Source of the DNA: GCA-001735895 sp964488685
GTDB taxonomy: Bacteria > Pseudomonadota > Gammaproteobacteria > GCA-001735895
NCBI GenBank assembly: GCA_964488685.1
Contig: CAZAVY010000001.1
Coordinates: forward strand, 56,950-120,949
DNA: 64,000 nt
Reading direction: 5' to 3'
How positions within the stretch are numbered: the first letter of the stretch is position 1; each line of letters opens with the position of its first letter. The translations under genes were made by a program, and so were the position numbers. The notes beneath the pieces are model-generated. The model was not told the origin of the DNA. It did not search any database and saw only the letters and a list, made by a program, of their open reading frames with translations. Shown in pieces: positions 9,402 to 18,235 of the stretch.

Positions 9402-10129
9402 GGTTTAGCCTCTTTGCGGGTAACCCGGGTTCCCACCGATATTCCCATTGCCAGGTCAAGTAATGCGCCAGCTTGATTTATGTCGCAAACGACCAGATCC
9501 AACCCATTATCATTACATAAATTCATTGCCGCAACATCCATCACTTCGAGTCGCCGATCGATTGCTTCGTCATAGTCCAGACCTGTGTAGCGCACCGCAT
9601 CACTGTGTTTGACCGGATCCTTGTCGTAAATACCGTCAACCCTGGTTGCCTTGATCAATAGATCGGCCCCAATCTCGATAGCGCGCAAACTTGCACCGGT
9701 GTCGGTGGTAAAAAAAGGACTTCCTGTTCCTGCCGCAAAAATAATAATTTCTCCGGCTGCAATACGACGGCGTGCATCCCGTTGGGTGTAAGCATCACAG
9801 ACCTGCGGCATAGCAAGACCCGACATAACCGCTGATGCCACACCCCGTCGTTGCAATCCATCCTGTAGCGCCAGTGCATTCATAACGGTCGCCAACATCC
9901 CCATATGGTCACCAGTAACGCGATCCAGTCCGGCCGCTGCCAGCGCGGAACCACGAAAAATATTCCCGCCACCGACTACGCAACCGATTTCGACACCTGC
10001 ATCGCGCAACACGATTAACTCATGGGTGAGTTTATCAATCATCAACGGGTCGATTCCCGAGCCCTGCTTGCCTAGCAATGCTTCACCGCTGAGTTTTACC
10101 AGAATACGTTTATGTTTGATTTTCGCCAT
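9398..10129 (-). CDS. pyrH: PyrH, UMP kinase
   Basis: Phosphorylates UMP to UDP for RNA, UDP-sugar and CTP synthesis, as a GTP-regulated hexamer. The protein has 243 residues of the amino-acid-kinase fold: KRILVKLSGEALLG at the N-terminus, GGGNIFRG, and the C-terminal VCDINQAGAL. A 179-nt gap with an intrinsic terminator separates it from tsf upstream, so it either depends on read-through or has its own promoter in that gap. Downstream it is coupled to frr. Confidence 0.97.
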   Translation of the reverse strand: MAKIKHKRILVKLSGEALLGKQGSGIDPLMIDKLTHELIVLRDAGVEIGCVVGGGNIFRGSALAAAGLDRVTGDHMGMLATVMNALALQDGLQRRGVASAVMSGLAMPQVCDAYTQRDARRRIAAGEIIIFAAGTGSPFFTTDTGASLRAIEIGADLLIKATRVDGIYDKDPVKHSDAVRYTGLDYDEAIDRRLEVMDVAAMNLCNDNGLDLVVCDINQAGALLDLAMGISVGTRVTRKEAKP

Positions 10130-10273
10130 ACGATTGTGATCTGATTATGGGCAACCGGGTTTAAAATTGCAGCCCCGGCAAAATAGACTGATTACAAAAA
10201 ACGAAGTTCCTTGTTAAGCAACCGGCAATTTATGCTTATTTTAACTAAACGACTCCGGTGTTACCCCCGACCC

Positions 10274-10298
10274 AAAAAAAAGCCGCGAATATCGCGAC
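10274..10298 (-). terminator. Intrinsic terminator after tsf
   Basis: On the minus strand a 7-bp stem (GTCGCGA / TCGCGGC with one T-G pair) and a three-base loop is followed directly by eight Ts. It starts 10 nt after the tsf stop, so most rpsB-tsf transcripts should end here, leaving pyrH and the envelope genes at a lower level. The rest of the tsf-pyrH gap (10130-10273) shows no clear promoter to me. Confidence 0.85.
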
Positions 10299-10308
10299 CT
10301 TGCCGGTT

Positions 10309-11187
10309 TCAGGAGTTTAGCTGCGATGCCACGTCAGCCGCAAAGTCTTCAACCTTTTTGTCGATACCTTCACCCACCTCATAGCGGATAAAACGAGTCA
10401 CCGAAGCGCCGGCACTGGTGAGCAATTCGTTTACCTTCTGATCCGGATCTTTGACAAATGGCTGTCCCAACAGTGTAATTTCAGCCAGGAATTTATTGAG
10501 ACGGCCCTGAATCATCTTTTCGATAATCTCTGCTGGCTTCCCACTCGATTCTGCTTGGGTAACCAGAATCGACTTTTCTTTTTCTACAAAATCTGCTGGC
10601 ACGGAATCCTGATCGACAAATTGGGGATTGAACGCGGCCACATGCATGGCAATATCGCGTGCCAGGCTGACTTCGGCACTAGAGTCTACCAGGACGCCTA
10701 TACGTGCGCCATGCAGATAGGATGAAATCGAGCTGTCGGTTTCAACAACTTCGAAACGGCGCACCTGGATATTCTCACCAACCTTGGCTATCAAAGCCTG
10801 GCGAGCTTCTTCCACAGTCTGTCCGTTAGCCATCGTCATAGTTGACAATGCGTCGACAGAAGCAGGTTTCTGCCGGGCTACCTTTGCAAGTACGCCATCC
10901 GCGAAGGCCTGAAAATTGTCGTCTTTGGCGACAAAATCAGTTTCGGAGTTGATTTCAAGAATGACGGCAGTTTTGCCGTCATCGCTTACAGTTACCTTGA
11001 TCGCACCGTCCGCTGCAACGCGTCCGGCTTTCTTGTCCGCCGTGGCGGCACCGGATTTTCGCATCACTTCCACCGCGGCTTCGATATCACCATCAGATTC
11101 GACCAGGGCTTTCTTACATTCCATCATGCCCGAGCCGGTCCGGTCGCGTAGTTCTTTTACCAAAGATGCTGTTATAGCCACTTCCAT
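10309..11187 (-). CDS. tsf: EF-Ts, elongation factor Ts
   Basis: Nucleotide exchange factor that reloads EF-Tu with GTP. The protein has 292 residues: an N-terminal UBA-like domain (TASLVKELRDRTGSGMMECK), the core with the ETDFVAKDDNF segment that contacts EF-Tu, and the C-terminal module. The start at 11187 adds two residues relative to the common MAEIT form, and the domain is intact. It lies 39 nt after rpsB and before a strong terminator, the normal two-gene unit. Confidence 0.97.
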   Translation of the reverse strand: MEVAITASLVKELRDRTGSGMMECKKALVESDGDIEAAVEVMRKSGAATADKKAGRVAADGAIKVTVSDDGKTAVILEINSETDFVAKDDNFQAFADGVLAKVARQKPASVDALSTMTMANGQTVEEARQALIAKVGENIQVRRFEVVETDSSISSYLHGARIGVLVDSSAEVSLARDIAMHVAAFNPQFVDQDSVPADFVEKEKSILVTQAESSGKPAEIIEKMIQGRLNKFLAEITLLGQPFVKDPDQKVNELLTSAGASVTRFIRYEVGEGIDKKVEDFAADVASQLNS

Positions 11188-11226
11188 ACCTCAGTTAGGG
11201 TTCTGTTTATCTAAGCAGACGCTCGA

Positions 11227-12402
11227 TTAATCCTTATCGACGGCCGTTTTTAACGCCGCTTTTTTAGTCACTGCTTTCTGGGTGGCTGCCTTATTAGTCG
11301 CTGCTTTCTTGGTGGCCGCCTTTTTAATAGTGGATTTCCTGGCTGCGGCTTTCTTCACCGCGGTTTTCGTGGGCGCCGCTTTCTTTACCGCGGTTTTGCT
11401 GGTTGCGGATTTTTTCGGTGCCGCTTTGTCGGCATCGTCATCGGCCACGGGTGCCTGCTCTGCTTTCGCAGTAACCGCTTCGCCTACCTCAGCAACCGAT
11501 TCTTGCTTTGCTTCAGATTGCTTTCCCGCGGCCTCGGCACCGGTATCGGCAGTCTCGTTAACCGATGCCGCTAATTCACTTTCCCGGCTTTCGTGGGTCG
11601 CAACTTGCGGTACTGACTTTCTGGAGGTGACCTTGACCCCGGGTTTCGTGGATACGGCGGCGGATTCGCTGTCGGCCTCAATCTCGATGAGCTCATTGCT
11701 GCCGTCATCGGCACTAACAATGCTGCGTTTGCCGTCGAGAACGGCATCCGCCGCCAGCCTGGTATAAAGCTTGATGGCGCGCATCGAATCGTCGTTACCG
11801 GGAACGATATATTCAATGTTGTCGGGTGAATTGTTGGTATCGACGATGCCGACCACCGGAATTCCGAGCTTGGTCGCTTCCTGTACGGCAATCTTTTCGA
11901 AACCGACGTCGATGACGAACAGTACATCGGGAAGGCCACCCATCTGCTTGATTCCACCCAGGGTTTTTTCGAGTTTGTCCTGTTCCCGGGACAGTTGCAA
12001 AATTTCCTTTTTGTTGATTTTTTCGTAGTTGTTACTGATCGACAAATCCTCAAGTTCCTTCAGGCGTTTGATCGATGCGCGTACCGTACGAAAATTGGTC
12101 AGCATGCCACCTAGCCAGCGGTGATTGACGAACGGCATACCGCAACGCAGGGCTTCCTGTTTTATCGTATCACTGGCGGCACGCTTGGTGCCGACAAACA
12201 TGATCTTGCCCTTTCTGGATGCGATCTTTCCGAGATAATTAACCGCATCCTTGCACATAGGCATGGTTTGTTCGAGGTTAATGATATGAATCTTGTTGCG
12301 CTCGCCAAATATAAAGGGAGCCATTTTGGGGTTCCAGAACCGGGTTTGGTGACCGAAATGCACGCCCGCTTCCAACATTTCACGCATGGTGACGTTAGAC
12401 AT
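11227..12402 (-). CDS. rpsB: Ribosomal protein S2 with long acidic then lysine/alanine-rich C-terminal extension
   Basis: Essential 30S protein that helps S1 bind. Residues 1 to about 240 are ordinary S2 (MREMLEAGVHFGHQTRFWNPKMAPFIF, HRWLGGMLTNF, GIVDTNNSPDNIEY). The protein is 391 residues, roughly 150 longer than usual. The extra part has two zones: a Ser/Glu/Ala-rich acidic linker (about 245-325), and a basic tail of about 60 residues built from repeats such as KKAAPTKTAVKKAA and KKAATKKAATNKAA, resembling histone H1 or AlgP-type tails. The frame is open throughout with no shift. Transcription probably starts at the promoter noted at 12597-12625, giving a leader of about 190 nt, where S2 feedback is known in related bacteria. 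Confidence 0.96.
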   Translation of the reverse strand: MSNVTMREMLEAGVHFGHQTRFWNPKMAPFIFGERNKIHIINLEQTMPMCKDAVNYLGKIASRKGKIMFVGTKRAASDTIKQEALRCGMPFVNHRWLGGMLTNFRTVRASIKRLKELEDLSISNNYEKINKKEILQLSREQDKLEKTLGGIKQMGGLPDVLFVIDVGFEKIAVQEATKLGIPVVGIVDTNNSPDNIEYIVPGNDDSMRAIKLYTRLAADAVLDGKRSIVSADDGSNELIEIEADSESAAVSTKPGVKVTSRKSVPQVATHESRESELAASVNETADTGAEAAGKQSEAKQESVAEVGEAVTAKAEQAPVADDDADKAAPKKSATSKTAVKKAAPTKTAVKKAAARKSTIKKAATKKAATNKAATQKAVTKKAALKTAVDKD

Positions 12403-12579
12403 AAGTTTCTCCAGATGTCTGCTAAATAGCCTTTACGCGACTATTCCGGGTTAAGCCTCCACATACCCGACGTCTACGACCTGCTCTCTGGTAAAATGCA
12501 GGCACCCATAGGCGCGTTACGGCATGTGTGTGTCGTTAAAACATCAACTCTCGATGTTTTGATTAATTTAGCCTGGCGG

Positions 12580-12609
12580 TTGCCGAAGGCGCGCGCTTTA
12601 TACCATAAT
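12580..12609 (+). promoter_or_regulatory. Predicted promoter for map-glnD
   Basis: Plus strand: -35 TTGCCG (12580-12585), 18-nt spacer, -10 CATAAT (12604-12609), followed by a short leader to the map ATG at 12643. The hexamers match the consensus only moderately, but the position is right and there is no other obvious pair. Confidence 0.4.
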
Positions 12610-12625
12610 CCCGTATTCCCAACAA
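12597..12625 (-). promoter_or_regulatory. Predicted sigma-70 promoter for rpsB-tsf
   Basis: Minus strand: -35 TTGTTG (12625-12620), 17-nt spacer, -10 TATAAA (12602-12597). The start point would be near 12590, leaving a leader of about 190 nt before rpsB. It overlaps the predicted map promoter on the other strand, so the two may interfere. An inverted repeat AAAACATC/GATGTTTT (12538-12560) lies in the leader and could form a hairpin. Confidence 0.5.
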
Positions 12626-12642
12626 CCTGTTAGTCTTATTAT

Positions 12643-13410
12643 ATGGGTATCATGATCAAATCCAGCGAAGAAATTGAAAAAATGCGGGTTGCAGGGAGAC
12701 TCGCTGCCGAAGTGCTGTACATGATCGAACCCCATGTCGAACCCGGCGTGACGACTCAGCAACTGAATGATGTTTGCCATGATTTTATGGTAAACCAGCA
12801 ACAAGTGGTGCCGGCACCCCTAAATTATCGGGGTTTTCCGCGTTCGATTTGCACCTCGGTCAACCACGTTGTTTGCCACGGCATTCCGGCGCATAAGAAA
12901 CTCAAGAACGGCGATATTATCAATATCGACATCACCGTCATCAAAGATGACTACCACGGCGACACCAGTCGTATGTTCATGGTTGGCAAACCCACTGTGC
13001 AGGGGCAGCGAATCTCAAGAATCGCCTATGAGTGTATGAAAATCGGTATAGAAATGATCAGACCAGGGGTGCGTTTGGGGGATATCGGTTATGCCATTCA
13101 ACAACATGCCGAAAAACAAAATTGCAGTGTAGTGCGCGAGTATTGCGGTCATGGAATCGGCAAGATTTTTCACGAAGACCCCCAGGTTTTACATTACGGT
13201 AAACCGGATACCGGTCTTATGCTCGAAGCGGGAATGACGTTTACCGTCGAACCGATGATCAACCTGGGTAAGCGCATGGTAAAACTGCTGCCCGACGACT
13301 GGACCGTGGTTACCAAGGACCATAGCCTGTCGGCGCAGTGGGAGCACACTAACCTCGTCACTGAATCTGGTTTTGAAGTGTTGACGCTGCATCCCGAATT
13401 CGGATTCTGA
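12643..13410 (+). CDS. map: Methionine aminopeptidase, type I
   Basis: Removes the initiator methionine from nascent proteins. The protein has 255 residues of the pita-bread fold. Metal ligands are visible in order: Asp in IINIDITV, Asp in YHGDTSRMF, His in CGHGIGKIFHED, Glu in FTVEPMIN, and Glu in QWEHTNLV. The ATG at 12643 aligns the N-terminus (MGIMIKSSEEIEKMR) with the E. coli enzyme without gaps. It is divergent from rpsB, a common pairing with its ribosomal partners, and is followed 2 nt later by glnD. Confidence 0.97.
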   Translation: MGIMIKSSEEIEKMRVAGRLAAEVLYMIEPHVEPGVTTQQLNDVCHDFMVNQQQVVPAPLNYRGFPRSICTSVNHVVCHGIPAHKKLKNGDIINIDITVIKDDYHGDTSRMFMVGKPTVQGQRISRIAYECMKIGIEMIRPGVRLGDIGYAIQQHAEKQNCSVVREYCGHGIGKIFHEDPQVLHYGKPDTGLMLEAGMTFTVEPMINLGKRMVKLLPDDWTVVTKDHSLSAQWEHTNLVTESGFEVLTLHPEFGF

Positions 13411-13412
13411 GT

Positions 13413-16061
13413 GTGGCTGATGTCATCGGGCAATTCCTGGAACAGGCGCGAGAAGGTGAAACGCTGCATACCGCATCGATAGCGGCCGGCCTCGACGCCG
13501 CACGGGAACAGATCTACCGTGATTTCGACCAGGGTATCGCCATTGAGAAATTGATACATGACGCCTCGGATCTGGTCGATCGAGTGCTCGAATTCTGTTT
13601 CCTGCATTTCATCGGTGACAATCGGCAATGCGATTGCAGCCTGTTAGCAGTGGGTGGTTACGGCAGATCGGAACTTTTACCCGGCTCGGACATCGATTTA
13701 ATGATCCTGCTGGGTAAGAAGACGAACCGCAGGCAGCAACAGCAACTCTCGGCATTTCTTACTTTCTTATGGGATATCGGGCTCGAGGTCGGGCATAGCG
13801 TACGTACCATCAAAGACTGCGTTCGTGAAGGTAAGGCCGATGTCACGGTGATGACCAACATGATTGAATCACGCCTGATCTATGGCAATGAAAAACTATA
13901 CGACAAGTATCAATTGGCGATAGCGCCCAAAAAGATGTGGTCCTCGCGCAAGTTTTTCGAAGCCAAGCTGGAAGAGCAGCGGGGCCGCCACCTGCGCTTC
14001 AATGACACCGCTTACAATCTCGAGCCCAATATCAAGGAAGGCCCCGGTGGCTTACGCGATATTCAGATTATAGGCTGGGTCGCAAAGCGCCATTTCGATG
14101 CCGGATCGTTTAAAGAATTGGTCGAACACGGGTTTCTGACCGAGGCGGAGTTTGAATTGCTGGACGCGGGTCAGCAGCACCTGTGGCGGGTACGATTCGC
14201 ACTGCATCGACTGGCGGGTCGACGGGAAGATCGTTTGCTATTCGACTACCAGAAAAAAATGGCCGAAATGTTTGGTTTCGAAACCGGCGAACACAACCTG
14301 GCGATCGAGCAATTCATGCAACAATATTATCGCACTATCATGGAGCTTGAGCGATTGAGCGAGATGCTGCTGCAGATATTCAAGGAAGAAATATTACTGA
14401 CTGCGTCACAGCGAAAGCTGAAACCTATCAACGATCGTTTTAACTTACGTAATAATTTCATCGAAGTAGCCGGCCCCAACGTGTTCAGGCAGCACCCACC
14501 GGCACTGGTTGAACTTTTTTTATTGATATCGCTCAACCAGCAATGTGCGGGTGTAACCGCATCGACAATTCGCCTGCTGCGTGAACATCTCTATCTGATC
14601 GATGAAAATTATCGCAACGATGAGACTGTCAATCACTTATTCATGCAACTGATGAGTGCGCCCAAAGGCATGACCCACCAGATGCGACGCATGAATTCCT
14701 ACGGTTTTCTGGCTGCCTATATCCCGGCCTTTGGCTTGATTACCGGGCGTATGCAATACGACCTCTTTCACGCCTATACCGTCGATCAGCATACCATCTT
14801 CGTGATACGAAATTTACGTCGCTTTGCGCTTGAAAAACATGAAGACGAGTTTCCGTTCTGTAACCTGGTTTACAGTAAACTGGAAAATCCCCGCCTGTTG
14901 TACCTGGCAGCATTGTTTCATGATATTGCCAAGGGCCGCGGCGGCGACCATTCGATTCTCGGGGCCGAGGAGGCAACCCGGTTTTGCGTACAGCACAAGT
15001 TGAATCGCAAGGAAACCCGGGTTGTATCGCAACTGGTTCGGGATCATCTGCTGATGTCGGTAACTGCGCAACGCAAGGACATCAGCGACCCGGATGTGGT
15101 CCGCGATTTCGCGCAGCAGATTGGCAGCATGAACATGCTGAACTACCTCTATCTGCTTACCGTCGCCGACATCCGCAGCACCAACCCGAAATTGTGGAAC
15201 AACTGGAAGGATGCGCTGCTAAAACAATTGTATCGGGCCACCAAGACCGTCATCAGACGAGGTATCGATCACGCTCCGGATATCGATGAAATTATTCGGG
15301 AAAACCGTGATGCCGCATTCGAGGAAATGTCCGATCTGCCATTTTCCGAAGCACAGATCAATTCGGTATGTGACCGGGTTCCCGGTGATTATTTTTTACG
15401 TCACCATCCGCTTGAAATCAAATGGCATGTCGATTCGATACTAAGCCACCCGGAACAATCCAGGCTGGTCAGTATCCGACAATCCACCTATTCCAAAAAC
15501 ACCAAGGTTTTTATTTACGGCAACGAAGCAACCCACAGCTTCTCGCAGGTAACCGGCACGCTTGGATCACTGGGGTTGAGTATTTTGAACGCCGAAATTT
15601 TTACCACGCGGGATAACAAGATCATGGATACTTTTATCATCCAGGATGGCAACAACCAGGCAGTAACCGATCCCGTATTTATCGAGGAAATCCAAAACCG
15701 GTTACTCAGGGCACTGGAATCAGATTCGATTTATAAAGGTCGGTACGATACCCGTAAACCGAGACAACTGAAGGCATTTGATCATCCCACCGAGGTTCTG
15801 TTCGAGCAGGATTATCTAAATAGCCGCACCATGATGGAGATCAGCGCAATCGATATGCCGGGCCTGTTGTCGGTTATTGCCAATGTCATTGCACAAAAGG
15901 AAATCAACATTACCCATGCCAAGATTTCGACCCTGGGTGAAAAAATCGATGACATCTTCTATCTCACCACTCCCGATGGCAATGCCATCACCGATCAAAC
16001 CATGCTGGATCTGCTCGAAAAAGATCTAGTGCAGGCACTCGAAGCCAAAAAAGCGGCCTGA
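13413..16061 (+). CDS. glnD: GlnD, PII uridylyltransferase/uridylyl-removing enzyme
   Basis: Glutamine sensor that adds UMP to PII proteins when nitrogen is scarce and removes it when glutamine is high. The protein has 882 residues: a nucleotidyltransferase domain with GGYGRSELLPGSDIDL from residue 81, an HD hydrolase domain with HDIAKGRGGDH from residue 503, and two C-terminal ACT domains (about 700-780 and 810-880). The start is a GTG 2 nt after the map stop. Its substrate gene is present here only as a broken fragment (25165-25329), so a functional PII must be encoded elsewhere. glnE at 51189 is the downstream target of the same circuit. Confidence 0.97.
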   Translation: MADVIGQFLEQAREGETLHTASIAAGLDAAREQIYRDFDQGIAIEKLIHDASDLVDRVLEFCFLHFIGDNRQCDCSLLAVGGYGRSELLPGSDIDLMILLGKKTNRRQQQQLSAFLTFLWDIGLEVGHSVRTIKDCVREGKADVTVMTNMIESRLIYGNEKLYDKYQLAIAPKKMWSSRKFFEAKLEEQRGRHLRFNDTAYNLEPNIKEGPGGLRDIQIIGWVAKRHFDAGSFKELVEHGFLTEAEFELLDAGQQHLWRVRFALHRLAGRREDRLLFDYQKKMAEMFGFETGEHNLAIEQFMQQYYRTIMELERLSEMLLQIFKEEILLTASQRKLKPINDRFNLRNNFIEVAGPNVFRQHPPALVELFLLISLNQQCAGVTASTIRLLREHLYLIDENYRNDETVNHLFMQLMSAPKGMTHQMRRMNSYGFLAAYIPAFGLITGRMQYDLFHAYTVDQHTIFVIRNLRRFALEKHEDEFPFCNLVYSKLENPRLLYLAALFHDIAKGRGGDHSILGAEEATRFCVQHKLNRKETRVVSQLVRDHLLMSVTAQRKDISDPDVVRDFAQQIGSMNMLNYLYLLTVADIRSTNPKLWNNWKDALLKQLYRATKTVIRRGIDHAPDIDEIIRENRDAAFEEMSDLPFSEAQINSVCDRVPGDYFLRHHPLEIKWHVDSILSHPEQSRLVSIRQSTYSKNTKVFIYGNEATHSFSQVTGTLGSLGLSILNAEIFTTRDNKIMDTFIIQDGNNQAVTDPVFIEEIQNRLLRALESDSIYKGRYDTRKPRQLKAFDHPTEVLFEQDYLNSRTMMEISAIDMPGLLSVIANVIAQKEINITHAKISTLGEKIDDIFYLTTPDGNAITDQTMLDLLEKDLVQALEAKKAA

Positions 16062-16076
16062 AGCGATTTCGACATT

Positions 16077-17654
16077 ATGCAAAAGGCATTTGGGAAACCG
16101 ATTGAACATGTGGTGGATGGCGAAAACAACGCGGTCGAATTTGACGTCGCTTATCCGATCATCGGTGATCCGCAGGTAGCAATTGAACAACTTAAAATTC
16201 GACATGGTAACAATATCTACCTGCTGCCCATGTCGGGCACCTCGGCTGGTGGAGGCGTTTTCCAGGTCGATACCAAACCACCCGGTCCCATAGTAGGCTT
16301 GAAGTTCGATCCACCGGCTAACCCGCGAGTTAGTATTTCCGCCCAACCTGAGCTTGCAAAGATCAGCCTCGATGAAATTGTCATTGATCCTGATCATCAG
16401 CAGGTAATCGCCGGCGGATCAATCACCCTGGATCAGATGAACCAGGCGCTTGCCCGGGAACTTGGCCATAGCTTCAAGGTACCCGGGGCTGATTTAACCA
16501 GCTATAGGTACGCAGCGGTCGGGGCCACTTTCATGACCGGGGGTATGGGGCCGCAGCGCAGGTATTTCAGTGATAGCGTAATCGAGATCTCACTCTATAA
16601 CGGTACCGAAACAGTTTCTATCGAAGGTGACAATTTAGGCGGATACGCCGGCACCTATGGCTGGACCGGGATAGTTTGCGCGCTGCGCTGTAACTACTAT
16701 CGATTTCCTCAAAACGAAGTGGCGTTTGCACTGCCGGTTCCAGGGACTGGTAAACATATCGCGATGCTACTCGAGCATTTGTCAGCCTATTGTTATTTGA
16801 ACCTGGAAACAGTTAAAGTCACTTCGCGATTCGGAACTCACGACCTGATTCTGGGAATCGAACATGTCAGTCGGGGGGCGATGCAACCATTGCTGAAAAG
16901 CACCGTCGACAACCCGGCTCAAAAGCGAGCCGCGTCGTTATATCAGAAATGCCTGGCTTCAGCCGCGGACGGTCTGGTTTTTATAAACGGGTACAGCGAT
17001 CAATCCGATGACGAATTTTTGTTGAATCTCGCGGATGATCAGCAGGCAGAGGAATTGACAATCGCCGGGATAGGCCTCGAGTTTGCCGAGATTTTCAACG
17101 ATGCGGAAGAAATGCGCGCGGTACGTGAAGCTATCCCTTACGCCGCGCGCACCCAGGTTGCCGGCGGCAGATTAGTCTACCGGAATCACTCAGATGCCAA
17201 TATCAGGATTACGACGGTTGAAATCGCAGGAACGGTTGAGCAATTGTGGCAAATCAATCGTGATTACGTTGCCAGTGTCGAGCAATTTTTTGTCAATACT
17301 GCGGAGATTGATGGCGAGATTCTGGTTTATGGTCACCTCAATCCCTACGGTGTCGATCCACATAATCGAGTGACGATGAGCAGTGATCATCAGCATGCGT
17401 TTGAGTACGGGTGTGACTTCTTGATCGAGCAGCGCGCGCGATACTATCGCTCCGTGGCCAAAATGTGCAACTCCGGCAAAGCGACATTCATCGGCGGTGA
17501 AAAAACTGCCGATTCCGAGATTGCCATTTACCGCGCACTGGGAGGACCCGAACGTTCTCCGGCTGCTCTGTTCAAGCGTTTCAAACAACAGCGATCGACA
17601 ATACGCGCAGCCGCAACAATGTTCAACTGGCGGGCACCGGAACCCTATATCTAA
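16077..17654 (+). CDS. FAD-binding (PCMH-type) oxidoreductase, substrate unknown
   Basis: A 525-residue protein starting 15 nt after glnD, so it is probably co-transcribed. Around residues 105-210 it has PCMH/VAO-type flavin-binding features: VIAGGSITLDQMNQAL, then VPGADLTSYRYAAVGATFMT with a Gly-rich stretch, then EGDNLGGYAGTYGWTGIV. This is the pattern of FAD/FMN dehydrogenases of the GlcD/lactate dehydrogenase type. The C-terminal half is not recognised by eye. There is no signal peptide or membrane segment, so it should be cytoplasmic. The substrate cannot be inferred; the pairing with glnD is the only context. Confidence 0.72.
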   Translation: MQKAFGKPIEHVVDGENNAVEFDVAYPIIGDPQVAIEQLKIRHGNNIYLLPMSGTSAGGGVFQVDTKPPGPIVGLKFDPPANPRVSISAQPELAKISLDEIVIDPDHQQVIAGGSITLDQMNQALARELGHSFKVPGADLTSYRYAAVGATFMTGGMGPQRRYFSDSVIEISLYNGTETVSIEGDNLGGYAGTYGWTGIVCALRCNYYRFPQNEVAFALPVPGTGKHIAMLLEHLSAYCYLNLETVKVTSRFGTHDLILGIEHVSRGAMQPLLKSTVDNPAQKRAASLYQKCLASAADGLVFINGYSDQSDDEFLLNLADDQQAEELTIAGIGLEFAEIFNDAEEMRAVREAIPYAARTQVAGGRLVYRNHSDANIRITTVEIAGTVEQLWQINRDYVASVEQFFVNTAEIDGEILVYGHLNPYGVDPHNRVTMSSDHQHAFEYGCDFLIEQRARYYRSVAKMCNSGKATFIGGEKTADSEIAIYRALGGPERSPAALFKRFKQQRSTIRAAATMFNWRAPEPYI

Positions 17655-17814
17655 CCCGAACATTTCATGAACTGCCGCGATGATTACGCAGGACTTTGTT
17701 TTCTCGGGAGATTTTCCGAAGAAGTGTCGGACCAATGGATCCGGCCGACTGAGGAAGGTTCCTGAGGAAACAAAGGTCAAGCAAGGGCGCGAGCAGGTTT
17801 ATGAAATGTTCGGG

Positions 17815-18048
17815 CTAAGATTTCTCTTCGAAGGTAAAGAACTGGGACAGGTTACCGATGGTGGTGCACCCGATACGCAGCGCCTGTTGTTTATATTCCA
17901 GTTCGGATTGAATATCAAACTTCCGCAGAAACGCGGAACGACCAATTGTGACCTGTTGAGCCAGATCCTTTGCCTGTCGCCGCAGTTGATTAAAGTCGGG
18001 TAAGCTCACCGTAGCTGAGCGTCGCACCTGGTCGAGCGCTTTCTGCAC
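17815..18048 (-). CDS. Small unassigned ORF, possible gene remnant
   Basis: A 77-residue GTG-started frame on the minus strand in the 581-nt gap (17655-18235) between the FAD oxidoreductase and the cystathionine lyase. The translation is compositionally protein-like (VRRSATVSLPDFNQLRRQA, then FLRKFDIQSELEYKQQALRI) and not antisense to any gene. I do not recognise it, no good ribosome-binding site precedes the GTG, and a stop lies three codons upstream. It may be a truncated relic. The remainder of the gap (17655-17814 and 18049-18235) shows no other convincing gene; a TATAAT-like box at 18209-18214 may serve the next gene. Confidence 0.25.
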   Translation of the reverse strand: MQKALDQVRRSATVSLPDFNQLRRQAKDLAQQVTIGRSAFLRKFDIQSELEYKQQALRIGCTTIGNLSQFFTFEEKS

Positions 18049-18235
18049 TATAACTTACCCATGCTGCTACGGGTTTGCAGCGATTCAATAGTTTTCATAC
18101 CGGGTCACGGTTTCCGGTTTTATCCGGCCCGCAGTATCGTAGTATATCGTGACTCCATTCGGCAAGCCGGGTTTGCCGACATCAATGCATGGTAGAATCA
18201 GCGGCTATATTATAATCCAACAATCGGGCCCCCGA

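Noticed and set aside
11282..11767. 161-codon open frame rich in Ala/Phe antisense to the rpsB tail
   Set aside because: It is the mirror of the Lys/Ala repeats (AAG/GCC read in reverse gives CTT/GGC types); repeat composition, not a gene.
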